A DNA stretch of 64,000 bases, from the NCBI RefSeq assembly GCF_900107455.1, contig NZ_FNQB01000001.1, positions 1,860,001 through 1,924,000 on the forward strand, written 5' to 3'. Source of the DNA: Asanoa ishikariensis (lineage in GTDB: Bacteria > Actinomycetota > Actinomycetes > Mycobacteriales > Micromonosporaceae). Every line of letters starts with the position of its first letter. Position 1 is the first letter of the stretch. Position numbers and translations under genes: made by a program. The notes under the pieces were generated by a model. The model did no database searches and was not told the origin of the DNA. It was given only the letters and a program-made list of their open reading frames with translations. Positions 28,414 through 35,817 of the stretch are shown here, piece by piece.

Positions 28414-29237
28414 GGGCCGTCCACCGGGATGCGGGCCCGGACCCGGTAGCCGCCGCCCAGCCGCCGTCGCGCGTCGAGGTCCCCGCCGTACACCGCGACC
28501 CGTTGTTTGAGTCCCAGCAGCCCGCGCCCGGCACCGTTCGCGTCGGCCGGCACGGGCCGGTCACCGGTGAGCACGCTCGGGCCGCTGGTCAGCACCTCGA
28601 CGCGGAGTGAACGCTCGGCGTACCGGACCGTCACCTCGGCCTTGCCGGCCGTGCCGTGCCTGAGCGCGTTGGTCAGCGCCTCCTGCACGATCCGGTACGC
28701 GGTGACGTCGACACCGGATGGCAGCGGCCGCGGCTCGCCGGCGATCCGCACCTCGACCGGCAGGCCGGCGAACGCGATCCGGTCGACCAGCGGGCTGAGC
28801 CGGCTCAGGCTGGGTTGCGGGGCATCTTCCTCCCCACCGTCCGCGGCCGGTGCCAGCAGCCCGAGCAGGTGCCGTAGCTCGGTCATCGTGGTGCGGCCGG
28901 CTGTTTCGACCGCGGCCAGCGCCGCGGCGGCGTCGTCGGGCAGCGTCGTGAGCACCTCGCGGGCGGCGGTCGCCTGCACGATCATCAGGCTCACGTTGTG
29001 GCTGACGATGTCGTGCAGCTCCCGCGCGATCCGCGCCCGTTCCTCCTCGACCGCGGACCGGCCCGCGCTCTCCCGCTCGCGTTCGAGCAGCCAGCCGCGT
29101 TCCTCCAGGGCCTGCCGGTGCCGGCGGCGGGCACGCAGCCACGCCACACCCAGGCCCGCCGCGATCCCGCCCGCGAGCGCCGCAACAAGCCAACCCACGA
29201 GGTCCACCATGGCAGACGGCGGGCCCGGTGGCGTCAT
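28410..29237 (-). CDS. Two-component sensor histidine kinase, HisKA_3 type
   Basis: About 275 residues. The start is uncertain: ATG 29237 or ATG 29210 (then MVDLVGWL...). A single N-terminal transmembrane helix is followed by a DHp domain with phospho-acceptor histidine in 'RIARELHDIVSHNVSLM', and a HATPase domain ('AYRIVQEALTNALRHG', 'GRGLLGLKQRV'). With one membrane helix and almost no extracellular part it may sense the membrane or a partner transporter. Partner of the NarL-type regulator. Confidence 0.88.
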   Translation of the reverse strand: MTPPGPPSAMVDLVGWLVAALAGGIAAGLGVAWLRARRRHRQALEERGWLLERERESAGRSAVEEERARIARELHDIVSHNVSLMIVQATAAREVLTTLPDDAAAALAAVETAGRTTMTELRHLLGLLAPAADGGEEDAPQPSLSRLSPLVDRIAFAGLPVEVRIAGEPRPLPSGVDVTAYRIVQEALTNALRHGTAGKAEVTVRYAERSLRVEVLTSGPSVLTGDRPVPADANGAGRGLLGLKQRVAVYGGDLDARRRLGGGYRVRARIPVDGP

Positions 29238-29324
29238 CCGTGAGGTCCAGCCGGCTACATCCCGGGGATGACCGCGTCGCCGGGTTGCATCTCCCGGCCG
29301 ACGTGCCGCCGCCCGCACGCTGGC

Positions 29325-29336
29325 TACCTTGCTGCC
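29325..29336 (+). promoter_or_regulatory. Leaderless -10 element of ABC exporter operon
   Basis: TACCTT (29325-29330), six bases before ATG 29337 and no ribosome binding site. Confidence 0.55.
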
Positions 29337-30020
29337 ATGACCACTGTCGTGCGGTTGGAGAACGTCCGCAAAGAGTACGGAGACACGACCGCCTTGGACG
29401 GGGTGTCGCTGGAGATCCAGGCCGGCGAGGCGGTGGCGGTGATGGGTCCCTCGGGTTGCGGCAAGTCCACCATGCTCAACATGATCGCCGGGCTGGACCG
29501 CCCGACCTCCGGCTCCGTCCGGGTGCACGACGAGGAGCTCGGCCGGCTCAACGAGACGAAGCTGGCCCTGTTCCGCCGGCACCGGATCGGCATGATCTTC
29601 CAGTTCTTCAACCTGCTCGACGACCTGCCGGCGCTCGACAACGTCGCGCTGGCCGCCCAGCTCACCGGCAGCCGCGTCGGCGCGGCCCGGCAGCGGGCCC
29701 TGGAACTGCTCGACGAGCTCGGCATCGCCGACCGGCGCAACGTCTACCCGGCGGCCCTCAGCGGCGGCGAACGGCAGCGGGTCGCGGTGGCCCGGGCCCT
29801 GATGAACCGACCCGCGCTGCTGCTCGCTGACGAGCCGACCGGCGCGCTGGACAGCCGCGCCGGCGAGCAGGTGATGGACCTGTTGCTGGACCTCAACCAG
29901 ATCGGGCAGACGCTGCTGATCGTCACCCACGACGAACGGCTCGCCACCCGCTGCGCGAGCCGCGTCGTCGAGCTCACCGACGGCCGCGTCACCCACGAGC
30001 GCACCCTGGAACGCGCATGA
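29337..30020 (+). CDS. ABC exporter ATP-binding protein, MacB/LolD type
   Basis: A 227-residue ATPase: Walker A 'GPSGCGKST', Q-loop 'FQFFNLLDDLPALDNV' , signature LSGGERQRVAVARAL, Walker B 'LLLADEPTGALD', H-loop THDE. The 'FFNLL' Q-loop is typical of MacB/LolD-like ATPases that pair with FtsX-type permeases. The permease gene follows with an ATGA overlap. Leaderless start. Confidence 0.94.
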   Translation: MTTVVRLENVRKEYGDTTALDGVSLEIQAGEAVAVMGPSGCGKSTMLNMIAGLDRPTSGSVRVHDEELGRLNETKLALFRRHRIGMIFQFFNLLDDLPALDNVALAAQLTGSRVGAARQRALELLDELGIADRRNVYPAALSGGERQRVAVARALMNRPALLLADEPTGALDSRAGEQVMDLLLDLNQIGQTLLIVTHDERLATRCASRVVELTDGRVTHERTLERA

Positions 30021-32368
30021 ATGCGGTCTGGCGCGCCGCCCGCGCGGCGGTGCGGCGGCGCAGGATGCAGACGTTCGTCATCGGTCTCGTGGTGCTGCTG
30101 TCCACCACCACCATCGTGGTCGCGCTGGCGTTGCTGTCGGCCACGTCGGCGCCGTTCGACCGGGCCTTCGCCCGGCAGGCCGGACCGCACGCCGTCGCGC
30201 TGTTCGACCCCACCGTCCCGGCCGATCAACTCACCGGGCAGCGAACCGGCGTGGCCGCCGCGGCGGGACCGTTCGGCGTGGTCACGCTCGAGCTCCGGGA
30301 CAGCGCCGAGTTCGGTCCTCCGGGGCCGCTCACCGTCGTCGGCCGTGCTGACCCGGGCGGCCCGGTGGACAAGCTCGACCTGTGGCAGGGGCGCTGGCCG
30401 TCCGCACCGGGCGAGATCGTGCTCAACGAGCCGGTGCAGGACCCGGACGACCTTCGGCCCCGGCCGACCGCGCTGACCCTGGACGACCAACGCTTCACGA
30501 TCGTCGGCCTGGCGCACAGCCTCGCCGGCTCCGCCGACGCCTGGGTGACGCCCGCGCAGGTCGCGGAGCTGCGGCCCACCGCGACGCAGATGCTCTACCG
30601 GTTCAGCGGCGACGTGTCGACCAAGGCGGCGGTCGAGGCCGACCTGGCCGCCGTCACCGCGGGGCTGCCGTTGACCGCTTCGCAGACCTACCTCGTGGTC
30701 AAGGAGGAGATCTCCGCTGACGTCGGCGTGTACGTGCCCTTCCTCGCGACGTTCGGCGTACTCGGACTGGTCGTCGGCGTCGTGATCGTCGGCAACGTGG
30801 TCAGCGGCGCGGTCGTCTCCGGGTACCGGCACATCGGCATTCTCAAGGCGCTCGGCTTCACGCCGTCCCAGGTGGTCGCCGTCTACCTCGTCATGGTGTC
30901 GGTGCCGGCCGCCGTCGGCTGCGTCCTCGGCACCGTCGCCGGCGCGCTGGCCGCCCAACCGCTGCTGTCGGAGGGCTTCCAGGGTCTCGGACTCGACGTC
31001 GGCATCGGCGTCGGCCCGTGGATCTGGCTCGCCGGGCTGGTCGGGGTGCCGGCGACGGTCCTGCTCGCCGCGTTCGTGCCGGCGGTCCGGGCCCACCGCC
31101 TGTCGGCCGCCGAGGCGATCAGCGCCGGCAGCGCGCCCCGGCAGGGCCGCGGCACCCGGATCCAGCACCGTCTCGCCAGCACCCGGTTGCCGCGCTCGGT
31201 GTCGCTGGGACTCGGCCTGCCGTTCGCCCGGCCGGGCCGCACCGCGTTCACCGTCGCGGCGGTCCTGCTCGGCGTGACCACGGTGACGTTCGCGACGGGG
31301 CTCGCCGACACCCTGGTGCGGATCTCCACCATCGAGGACACGGCGGCCGGGCAGATCGGCGTACAACCGTCGAACGGTCGTTTCCGGATCGCGCCCGACA
31401 ACGGACCACCACCCGCCGGGCCGCCGGCCACCACCACCCGCACCAACGAGCAGGTCGAGGAGCTGCTTCGTGGCCTTCCGCAGGCCGCCCGGGTGACGGC
31501 CATCCACCGCCTGCCCATGTCGGCGGCCGGGCAGACCGAGCCGCTGCCCGTGAACTTCGTGCGCGGCGACTACTCCGCGATGGGCTACGCGGCAGAGCTC
31601 ACGGACGGACGCTGGATGACCGGACCGTCGGAGACCGTCGTGCCGACGGAGGTCATGCGCGGCCGGGGACTGGCGATCGGGGACCAGGTCACGCTGCGGC
31701 TCGGCGGCGGGCAGGCGGTGCTGACCATCGTCGGCGAGACGATGGACGGTCCGTTCGGGCCGCCGGCCCTCTTCGTGGACTGGAACGTGCTCACCACCAT
31801 GGAGCCGGAGCGGGTGGTCCCGCCGTGGGACGTCTTCTACCAGGTCCAACTCGTGCCGGGCGGCGACATCGCCGGCTACGTCGCCGCGGTGGGCGCCGCC
31901 GACCCGGCGATCGACGTCTGGAACACCATGCAGGTCAGCGACTTCCTGGTGACCGTCGTCAGCTTCTCGTCGGTGCTGTCGCTGCTGCTGTCCACCGTGG
32001 CGGCGCTCGGGGTCTTCAACACGGTCGTGCTCAACGTCCGCGAGCGGCGCCGCGACCTCGGCATGCTCAAGTCGATCGGGATGACACCACGCCAGGTGGT
32101 CACGATGGTGCTGACGTCCATGGCCCTGGTCGGCGTCGTCGGTGGGGTGCTGGGGATCCCGCTCGGCGTGCTGGCGCACCGCTTCGTCGTGCCGTTGGCC
32201 GCGGACTCCGCCCGGGTGTCCCTTCCGCAGGCCGTCATGGAAGTTTGGCACGCGCCGACGTTGCTGCTGCTGGCCCTGGCCGGAGTGGTGATCGCCCTGC
32301 TCGGAGCGCTGATTCCGGCTCGCGGTGCGGCCCGACTCACGATCGCCTCCGTACTGCACAACGAATGA
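30017..32368 (+). CDS. ABC exporter permease, FtsX/MacB type, fused double unit
   Basis: A 783-residue permease with an N-terminal helix, a large extracellular domain, a cluster of three helices with FtsX motif (about residues 238-350), and then a second helix, extracellular domain and FtsX helix cluster (about 620-783, 'LGMLKSIGMTPRQVVTMVLTS'). It is the two-FtsX-domain form common in Gram-positive lantibiotic or peptide exporters. It follows the ATPase with ATGA overlap; the two-component system next door may control it. Substrate unknown. Confidence 0.9.
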   Translation: MNAVWRAARAAVRRRRMQTFVIGLVVLLSTTTIVVALALLSATSAPFDRAFARQAGPHAVALFDPTVPADQLTGQRTGVAAAAGPFGVVTLELRDSAEFGPPGPLTVVGRADPGGPVDKLDLWQGRWPSAPGEIVLNEPVQDPDDLRPRPTALTLDDQRFTIVGLAHSLAGSADAWVTPAQVAELRPTATQMLYRFSGDVSTKAAVEADLAAVTAGLPLTASQTYLVVKEEISADVGVYVPFLATFGVLGLVVGVVIVGNVVSGAVVSGYRHIGILKALGFTPSQVVAVYLVMVSVPAAVGCVLGTVAGALAAQPLLSEGFQGLGLDVGIGVGPWIWLAGLVGVPATVLLAAFVPAVRAHRLSAAEAISAGSAPRQGRGTRIQHRLASTRLPRSVSLGLGLPFARPGRTAFTVAAVLLGVTTVTFATGLADTLVRISTIEDTAAGQIGVQPSNGRFRIAPDNGPPPAGPPATTTRTNEQVEELLRGLPQAARVTAIHRLPMSAAGQTEPLPVNFVRGDYSAMGYAAELTDGRWMTGPSETVVPTEVMRGRGLAIGDQVTLRLGGGQAVLTIVGETMDGPFGPPALFVDWNVLTTMEPERVVPPWDVFYQVQLVPGGDIAGYVAAVGAADPAIDVWNTMQVSDFLVTVVSFSSVLSLLLSTVAALGVFNTVVLNVRERRRDLGMLKSIGMTPRQVVTMVLTSMALVGVVGGVLGIPLGVLAHRFVVPLAADSARVSLPQAVMEVWHAPTLLLLALAGVVIALLGALIPARGAARLTIASVLHNE

Positions 32369-32448
32369 TCCTCGTTATTTCTGTTGCCTTCGAAGGATCA
32401 CGCGCTCTACCTTTGATACAGACAACGACGAACAAGGAGAACCCCGAG

Positions 32449-32580
32449 ATGTTGAGGCAGCGAGTTACGCGACCGCAGTGGCTTACGCCGCGCGGCATCG
32501 CGGGCATGCCCAACGCCGGGCTATCCGATTACCGCAAGCCCAGTGAGCACTCGACCTACGCGGGTCGGTGGCTGACGTAG
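32449..32580 (+). CDS. 43-residue small ORF between exporter and tRNA array
   Basis: Reads M-LRQRVTRPQW-LTPRGIAGM and ends GRWLT-stop. It has AAGGAG at 32434-32439, nine bases before ATG 32449, and is followed 19 bases later by a strong terminator, so it looks like a complete small gene. It is very basic (many Arg) and has two Trp. I recognise no family. It could be a real microprotein or a leader, and lies just ahead of the tRNA-Trp gene. Confidence 0.5.
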   Translation: MLRQRVTRPQWLTPRGIAGMPNAGLSDYRKPSEHSTYAGRWLT

Positions 32581-32599
32581 CGCTATTCACAAAGCGCTG

Positions 32600-32638
32600 A
32601 CGCCGCCCACCCGCAAGGGATCGGGCGGCGTTTTCTTT
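32600..32638 (+). terminator. Intrinsic terminator ahead of tRNA array
   Basis: ACGCCGCCC (32600-32608) pairs with GGGCGGCGT (32623-32631), then TTTTCTTT. It separates the exporter/small ORF transcript from the array, which begins seven bases later. Confidence 0.9.
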
Positions 32639-32644
32639 ATCCGT

Positions 32645-32717
32645 AGGGGCGTGGCGCAACTGGTAGCGCACCGGCCTCCAAATCCGGTTGTTGCAGGTTC
32701 GAGTCCTGTCGCCCCTG
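32645..32717 (+). tRNA. tRNA-Trp(CCA), array member 1
   Basis: Acceptor AGGGGCG/CGCCCCT, anticodon loop CTCCAAA, T-loop TTCGAGT. The 31-39 pair of the anticodon stem is a C-T mismatch. No encoded CCA end. First gene of the array. Confidence 0.85.
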
Positions 32718-32764
32718 CTTTCCTACCGTACCCATGGGCACGGTTGGGTTTGTGATTTGAAAAT

Positions 32765-32785
32765 TCCACAGTGGATGGCATTTTT
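32765..32785 (+). repeat. Left copy of 19-base inverted repeat flanking the array
   Basis: TTCCACAGTGGATGGCATT lies here (32764-32782); its exact reverse complement lies at 36409-36427. It itself contains CCACAGTGG, a nine-base palindrome. Confidence 0.85.
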
Positions 32786-32859
32786 GGGCCGTTGGAGCAG
32801 ATGGATAGCTCGTCGCGTTCTCAGCGCGAAGATCAGGGGTTCGAGTCCCCTACGGCCTG
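32786..32859 (+). tRNA. tRNA-Glu(CTC), array member 2
   Basis: Acceptor GGGCCGT/ACGGCCT (first pair G-T), anticodon stem TCGCG/CGCGA with loop TTCTCAG, T-loop TTCGAGT. Confidence 0.85.
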
Positions 32860-32873
32860 CGTGGTATTCGCAC

Positions 32874-32946
32874 GCGGATGTAGCGCAGTTGGTAGCGCGG
32901 CACCTTGCCAAGGTGCAGGTCGCCGGTTCGATCCCGGTCATCCGCT
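32874..32946 (+). tRNA. tRNA-Gly(GCC), array member 3
   Basis: Acceptor GCGGATG/CATCCGC, anticodon stem GCACC/GGTGC with loop TTGCCAA, T-loop TTCGATC. Confidence 0.92.
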
Positions 32947-32974
32947 CGTTTTCTAGTCAGGAAAGGAGGATCCG

Positions 32975-33415
32975 GTGGACGTGCTGGTCATCAACGCCGA
33001 CCTCGGCCCGCTCCACCGGGTCAGTCTCAGGCACGCCGTGCGGATGCTGGTCCGCCAGGTCGCCGAGGTCCACGAGTCGCGGCCCGACGGCCTGATCGGC
33101 GTCTACCCGGTGCCGACCGTCGTGCGACTCGTGCGGTACGTGGTCACTCGTTGGCGCTATGCGGCGGTGCCGGGCTGGTCCCGGGCCGGCGTCCTGGTCC
33201 GCGACGGCCGCGCCTGCGGCTACTGCGGCGGGCACGCGAGCACCGTCGACCACGTCCTGCCCCGCTCACGCGGCGGCCGGAACACCTGGTCCAACACCAT
33301 CGCAGCCTGCGAAGGCTGCAACCAGCGCAAGGGCGACCGCACTCCGGCCGAAGCCGGGATGACGTTGCGGTCCGAGCCGACGACCCCGTCGTGGGCGTCG
33401 CTCACCCGGCGCTGA
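32975..33415 (+). CDS. HNH endonuclease, housekeeping-like actinobacterial type
   Basis: A 146-residue protein with AAAGGAGG eight bases or so before GTG 32975. The HNH core is 'RDGRACGYCGGHASTVDHVL', then 'PRSRGGRNTWSNTIAACEGC' and 'NQRKGD': two CxxC zinc ligands, the DH dyad and the asparagine are all present. The N-terminal 'VLVINADLGPLHRVSLRHAV' matches a widespread chromosomal actinobacterial HNH family. Its GC content is host-like. Position inside a tRNA array suggests a mobile or array-maintaining role, which is inference. Confidence 0.88.
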   Translation: MDVLVINADLGPLHRVSLRHAVRMLVRQVAEVHESRPDGLIGVYPVPTVVRLVRYVVTRWRYAAVPGWSRAGVLVRDGRACGYCGGHASTVDHVLPRSRGGRNTWSNTIAACEGCNQRKGDRTPAEAGMTLRSEPTTPSWASLTRR

Positions 33416-33417
33416 CC

Positions 33418-33448
33418 GCGGCCGGCGGAGCTCCCGACCGCCGGCCGC
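33418..33448 (+). terminator. 11-bp perfect hairpin after HNH gene
   Basis: GCGGCCGGCGG (33418-33428) / CCGCCGGCCGC (33438-33448), loop of nine, no T-run. Could be a terminator or an RNase processing stem ahead of tRNA-Gln. Confidence 0.6.
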
Positions 33449-33453
33449 ACCAA

Positions 33454-33526
33454 TGGGAGCTGATGTAACCCGGCAGCATGGTTGCCTCTGAAGCAGCTCG
33501 TGGAGGTTCGAATCCTCCGCTCCCAG
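33454..33526 (+). tRNA. tRNA-Gln(CTG), array member 4
   Basis: Acceptor TGGGAGC/GCTCCCA, anticodon loop CTCTGAA, T-arm GGAGG-TTCGAAT-CCTCC. Confidence 0.88.
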
Positions 33527-33530
33527 CTTT

Positions 33531-33603
33531 GCCCTCGTAGCCCAACGGCAGAGGCGACGGTCTGAGGGGCCGTAGGTTGCGCGTTCGAATCGCGCCGAGG
33601 GCA
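33531..33603 (+). tRNA. tRNA with Leu anticodon GAG on a class I body, array member 5
   Basis: Acceptor GCCCTCG/CGAGGGC, anticodon stem ACGGT/GCCGT with loop CTGAGGG. The variable region is only AGGTT, five bases, whereas bacterial tRNA-Leu normally has a long variable arm. Confidence 0.8.
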
Positions 33604-33617
33604 CGTTTCTTCTCCTT

Positions 33618-33691
33618 GCCGCCGTAGCTCAGTTGGTAGCAGCGCCGCTCTCGTAAAGCGGAGGTCCTCGGTTCGAACCCGAGCGGTGGCT
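33618..33691 (+). tRNA. tRNA-Thr(CGT), array member 6
   Basis: Acceptor GCCGCCG/CGGTGGC, anticodon stem CCGCT/AGCGG with loop CTCGTAA. Confidence 0.9.
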
Positions 33692-33700
33692 CTGTGGTTT

Positions 33701-33771
33701 TGGGGTGAGTGCAGGTGCACAGCGTTGCCTTGCAAGCTACGCGTGCGCGGTTCGATACCGCGTCACTCCAC
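33701..33771 (+). tRNA. tRNA-Ala(TGC), array member 7, weak D-arm
   Basis: Acceptor TGGGGTG/CACTCCA, anticodon loop CTTGCAA, T-arm CGCGG-TTCGATA-CCGCG. The anticodon stem has one T-T mismatch and the D-arm is short (71 bases in all), so it may be poorly functional. Confidence 0.7.
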
Positions 33772-33780
33772 GTGGCCGTT

Positions 33781-33810
33781 GGCCGGGCCGCTCTGATCGG
33801 CGGCCCGGCC
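33781..33810 (-). terminator. Hairpin terminator of secreted-protein gene
   Basis: GGCCGGGCCGC (33781-33791) pairs with GCGGCCCGGCC (33800-33810), downstream of the minus-strand gene. Confidence 0.75.
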
Positions 33811-33829
33811 TCCGGAGACGGGGGTGCGG

Positions 33830-34261
33830 TTACGGCACGATGCCTTGTGTGACGGGTCCGCAGTGCGTCGGAAGGCTGCCCGACACCGACCCGTTGCGCA
33901 GGCAGGCCCGCATGTAGAAGCGGGTGTTGCGGTTGAGGGGATAGTCGCGCGTCACGCAACTGCCACTGCCACCCGAGGCCTCGATGTTGACGCCTTGTCC
34001 GCTGGATCCGTACCAGAACTCGACCCGCGCCCGCAGTCCGTCCGCCGAGCCGAGATCACACACGGTGAGCTCGTTGTAGTAACCCCCGGCGCCCGTGTAG
34101 TACGCCGAGGCGTAGCCGCCCTTGGAGCTCGTCGCTGACGTCGCGTTGTACGCCCAGTCGGCGAAGGCCGCGCCGGGCGCGACCACGAGGCCACCGACCG
34201 CCAACGCCAGCGCCAGCACCGTGCGGCCGGTCCACCGTACGACCGAACTGTTTCGGTTCAT
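33830..34261 (-). CDS. Secreted small protein of unknown function inside the array
   Basis: A 143-residue protein with a Sec signal peptide (basic start, hydrophobic core, cleavage near PGAAFA-DWA). The mature part of about 110 residues is Tyr/Gly/Ser-rich and has four cysteines, probably two disulphides. It is the only minus-strand gene within the array. I recognise no family; a small extracellular beta protein, inhibitor-like, is possible. Upstream is a repeat-rich promoter region. Confidence 0.7.
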   Translation of the reverse strand: MNRNSSVVRWTGRTVLALALAVGGLVVAPGAAFADWAYNATSATSSKGGYASAYYTGAGGYYNELTVCDLGSADGLRARVEFWYGSSGQGVNIEASGGSGSCVTRDYPLNRNTRFYMRACLRNGSVSGSLPTHCGPVTQGIVP

Positions 34262-34340
34262 GCTCGACCACCCCCTGAAGTGACGACCCGAGTGGTCGTC
34301 ATCGACGATCGTCGAGCAGCGGACCCAATCGCGTCCACAG

Positions 34341-34385
34341 TGTACGAACGCTCTCGAACGTCTTCGTACACTCTCGAACGCTCGT
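34341..34385. promoter_or_regulatory. Repeat-rich regulatory region between secreted-protein gene and tRNA-Leu
   Basis: TGTACGAA (34341-34348) is an inverted repeat of TTCGTACA (34363-34370), and CTCTCGAACG occurs twice, 20 bases apart (34351, 34371). The spacing of two helical turns suggests protein binding on one DNA face. Confidence 0.55.
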
Positions 34386-34395
34386 GCACGTCAAT

Positions 34396-34469
34396 GCCCG
34401 CGTAGCCCAATTGGCAGAGGCGCCTGGTTCAGGGCCAGGAGGTTAGGGGTTCGAATCCCTTCGCGGGTA
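34396..34469 (+). tRNA. tRNA with Leu anticodon CAG on a class I body, array member 8
   Basis: Acceptor GCCCGCG/CGCGGGT, anticodon stem CCTGG/CCAGG with loop TTCAGGG, five-base variable region AGGTT, T-arm AGGGG-TTCGAAT-CCCTT. Confidence 0.82.
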
Positions 34470-34479
34470 CGGGTAACAC

Positions 34480-34553
34480 GCCCTCGTAGCTCATCTGGAG
34501 AGAGCGCCGGTCTACGAAGCCGGAGGCGGCAGGTTCGAGTCCTGCCGAGGGCA
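34480..34553 (+). tRNA. tRNA-Arg(ACG), array member 9
   Basis: Acceptor GCCCTCG/CGAGGGC, anticodon stem CCGGT/GCCGG with loop CTACGAA. Confidence 0.92.
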
Positions 34554-34558
34554 CACAA

Positions 34559-34635
34559 CGGGCTGTGGCGCAGCTTGGTAGCGCGCTGCTTTCGGGAAGC
34601 AGAGGTCGTCGGTTCAAATCCGGCCAGCCCGACCA
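34559..34635 (+). tRNA. tRNA-Pro(CGG), array member 10, CCA encoded
   Basis: Acceptor CGGGCTG/CAGCCCG, anticodon stem CTGCT/AGCAG with loop TTCGGGA, discriminator A followed by genomic CCA (34633-34635). Confidence 0.92.
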
Positions 34636-34636
34636 A

Positions 34637-34721
34637 GGAGGACAGCGCGGCGCGGTGCCGCAGCCGGTCTCGAAAACCGGAGCCGGCCGAAAGGCCGCGG
34701 GTTCAACTCCTGGGTCCTCCG
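34637..34721 (+). tRNA. tRNA-Ser(CGA), array member 11
   Basis: Class II tRNA: acceptor GGAGGAC/GTCCTCC, anticodon stem CCGGT/ACCGG with loop CTCGAAA, long variable arm (GGCCGAAAGGCC). Only one base separates it from tRNA-Pro. Confidence 0.92.
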
Positions 34722-34725
34722 CAAT

Positions 34726-34798
34726 GCGCCGTTAGCTCAGCTGGTAGAGCAGTGGCCTCTTAAGCCAACGGTCGGGGGTTCGAGTCCTTCACGGCGCA
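34726..34798 (+). tRNA. tRNA-Lys(CTT), array member 12
   Basis: Acceptor GCGCCGT/ACGGCGC, anticodon loop CTCTTAA, T-loop TTCGAGT; four of five anticodon-stem pairs. Confidence 0.87.
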
Positions 34799-34808
34799 CG
34801 CTTCCATT

Positions 34809-34879
34809 TCCCCGTAGCTCAATCGGCGGAGCAGGCGACTGTTAATCGCAAGGCTGCTGGTTCGAATCCAGCCGGGGAA
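34809..34879 (+). tRNA. tRNA-Asn(GTT), array member 13
   Basis: Acceptor TCCCCGT/CCGGGGA with a T-C mismatch at 7-66, anticodon loop CTGTTAA, T-loop TTCGAAT. Confidence 0.85.
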
Positions 34880-34887
34880 GCGACAAC

Positions 34888-34959
34888 GCTCGGGTAGCTC
34901 AGCGGGAGAGCACTGCTTTCACACAGCAGGGGTCCCTGGTTCGATCCCAGGTCCGAGCA
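34888..34959 (+). tRNA. tRNA-Val(CAC), array member 14
   Basis: Acceptor GCTCGGG/TCCGAGC, anticodon stem CTGCT/AGCAG with loop TTCACAC. Confidence 0.92.
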
Positions 34960-34982
34960 CGCGAGGTTTTGTCACACCTGCG

Positions 34983-35477
34983 ATGTACATTAAACCAATG
35001 GCGCGGATTCCAAGATGGACTCAAGCTCAGTTGATCGTCGCTGTTGCTGAGTCGAAGACATGGAAGGAGGTCGCCGCCAGGCTCGGAATCACGTCTAACT
35101 CGATACACCTCCGTCGTCATGCTGACGTGTGCGGCATTAGCTACGCGCATTTCTCAGGCAGGGCATGGAAGGGGGGCGAACACACCCCGCGGGTCGCGGA
35201 CGACGACATCTTCGTCGAGCACTCAACCGCCAGCCCGTCTCTTCTTCGAACCCGATACCTCCGGCTGGAAAGTGGCCGTGCATGCGCCATATGCGGCATC
35301 ACGGAATGGTGTGGCCTACCCGCACCGTTGCAGCTCGACCACACAAACGGAGTTAATAACGACAATCGGCTGAAGAACCTCCGCCTCTTGTGCGCAAACT
35401 GTCACGCCCAGACGGAGACCTTCGGCGGGCGAAACCGCATCGGGAAGGGTCGTTCGCACACTGCAAGACCGAGATGA
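34983..35477 (+). CDS. HNH homing-type endonuclease with N-terminal HTH
   Basis: A 164-residue protein. An N-terminal helix-turn-helix-like segment ('WKEVAARLGITSNSIHLRR') precedes an HNH domain: CAICG, 'PLQLDHTNGVNNDNRLKNLR' and CANCH. This is the layout of free-standing phage-type HNH homing endonucleases and is unrelated to the HNH at 32975. GC is visibly lower than that of neighbouring genes and rarer AT-ending codons occur, suggesting recent transfer. It sits exactly between tRNA-Val and tRNA-His. ATG 34998 is an alternative start. Confidence 0.87.
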   Translation: MYIKPMARIPRWTQAQLIVAVAESKTWKEVAARLGITSNSIHLRRHADVCGISYAHFSGRAWKGGEHTPRVADDDIFVEHSTASPSLLRTRYLRLESGRACAICGITEWCGLPAPLQLDHTNGVNNDNRLKNLRLLCANCHAQTETFGGRNRIGKGRSHTARPR

Positions 35478-35482
35478 AGCGT

Positions 35483-35560
35483 GGTGGTCGTAGCTCAGTA
35501 GGCAGAGCGCCGGACTGTGGATCCGGAGGTCCGGGGGTTCGAGTCCCCGCGATCACCCCA
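35483..35560 (+). tRNA. tRNA-His(GTG), array member 15, CCA encoded
   Basis: Extra G-1 (35483) opposite discriminator C, acceptor GTGGTCG/CGATCAC, anticodon stem CCGGA/TCCGG with loop CTGTGGA, genomic CCA at the end. Confidence 0.92.
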
Positions 35561-35561
35561 C

Positions 35562-35645
35562 GAGAGTGCGCCACCGATGGTGAGGTGGGACTGGCTGTAA
35601 CCCAGTTGCCTTCGGGATCAGGGGGTTCGAATCCCTCCGCTCTCA
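35562..35645 (+). tRNA. tRNA-Tyr(GTA), array member 16
   Basis: Class II: acceptor GAGAGTG/CGCTCTC, anticodon stem ACTGG/CCAGT with loop CTGTAAC, long variable arm TGCCTTCGGGATCA. Confidence 0.88.
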
Positions 35646-35649
35646 CGAT

Positions 35650-35721
35650 GCCCTCGTAGCTCAGCGGAAGAGCGCGGCTCTCCGAAGGCCGAGGCCGCTG
35701 GTTCGAATCCAGCCGGGGGCA
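35650..35721 (+). tRNA. tRNA-Arg(CCG), array member 17
   Basis: Acceptor GCCCTCG/CGGGGGC, anticodon stem CGGCT/GGCCG with loop CTCCGAA. Confidence 0.92.
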
Positions 35722-35731
35722 CGTCTTTCAT

Positions 35732-35803
35732 GCGGTAGTAGCTCATCTGGCAGAGCAGCTGTCTTCCACACAGCAGGGCGGGGTTCAAGTCCCCGCTACC
35801 GCT
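35732..35803 (+). tRNA. tRNA-Gly(TCC), array member 18
   Basis: Acceptor GCGGTAG/CTACCGC, anticodon stem GCTGT/ACAGC with loop CTTCCAC. Confidence 0.92.
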
Positions 35804-35817
35804 CGCATTGTCGTTTC

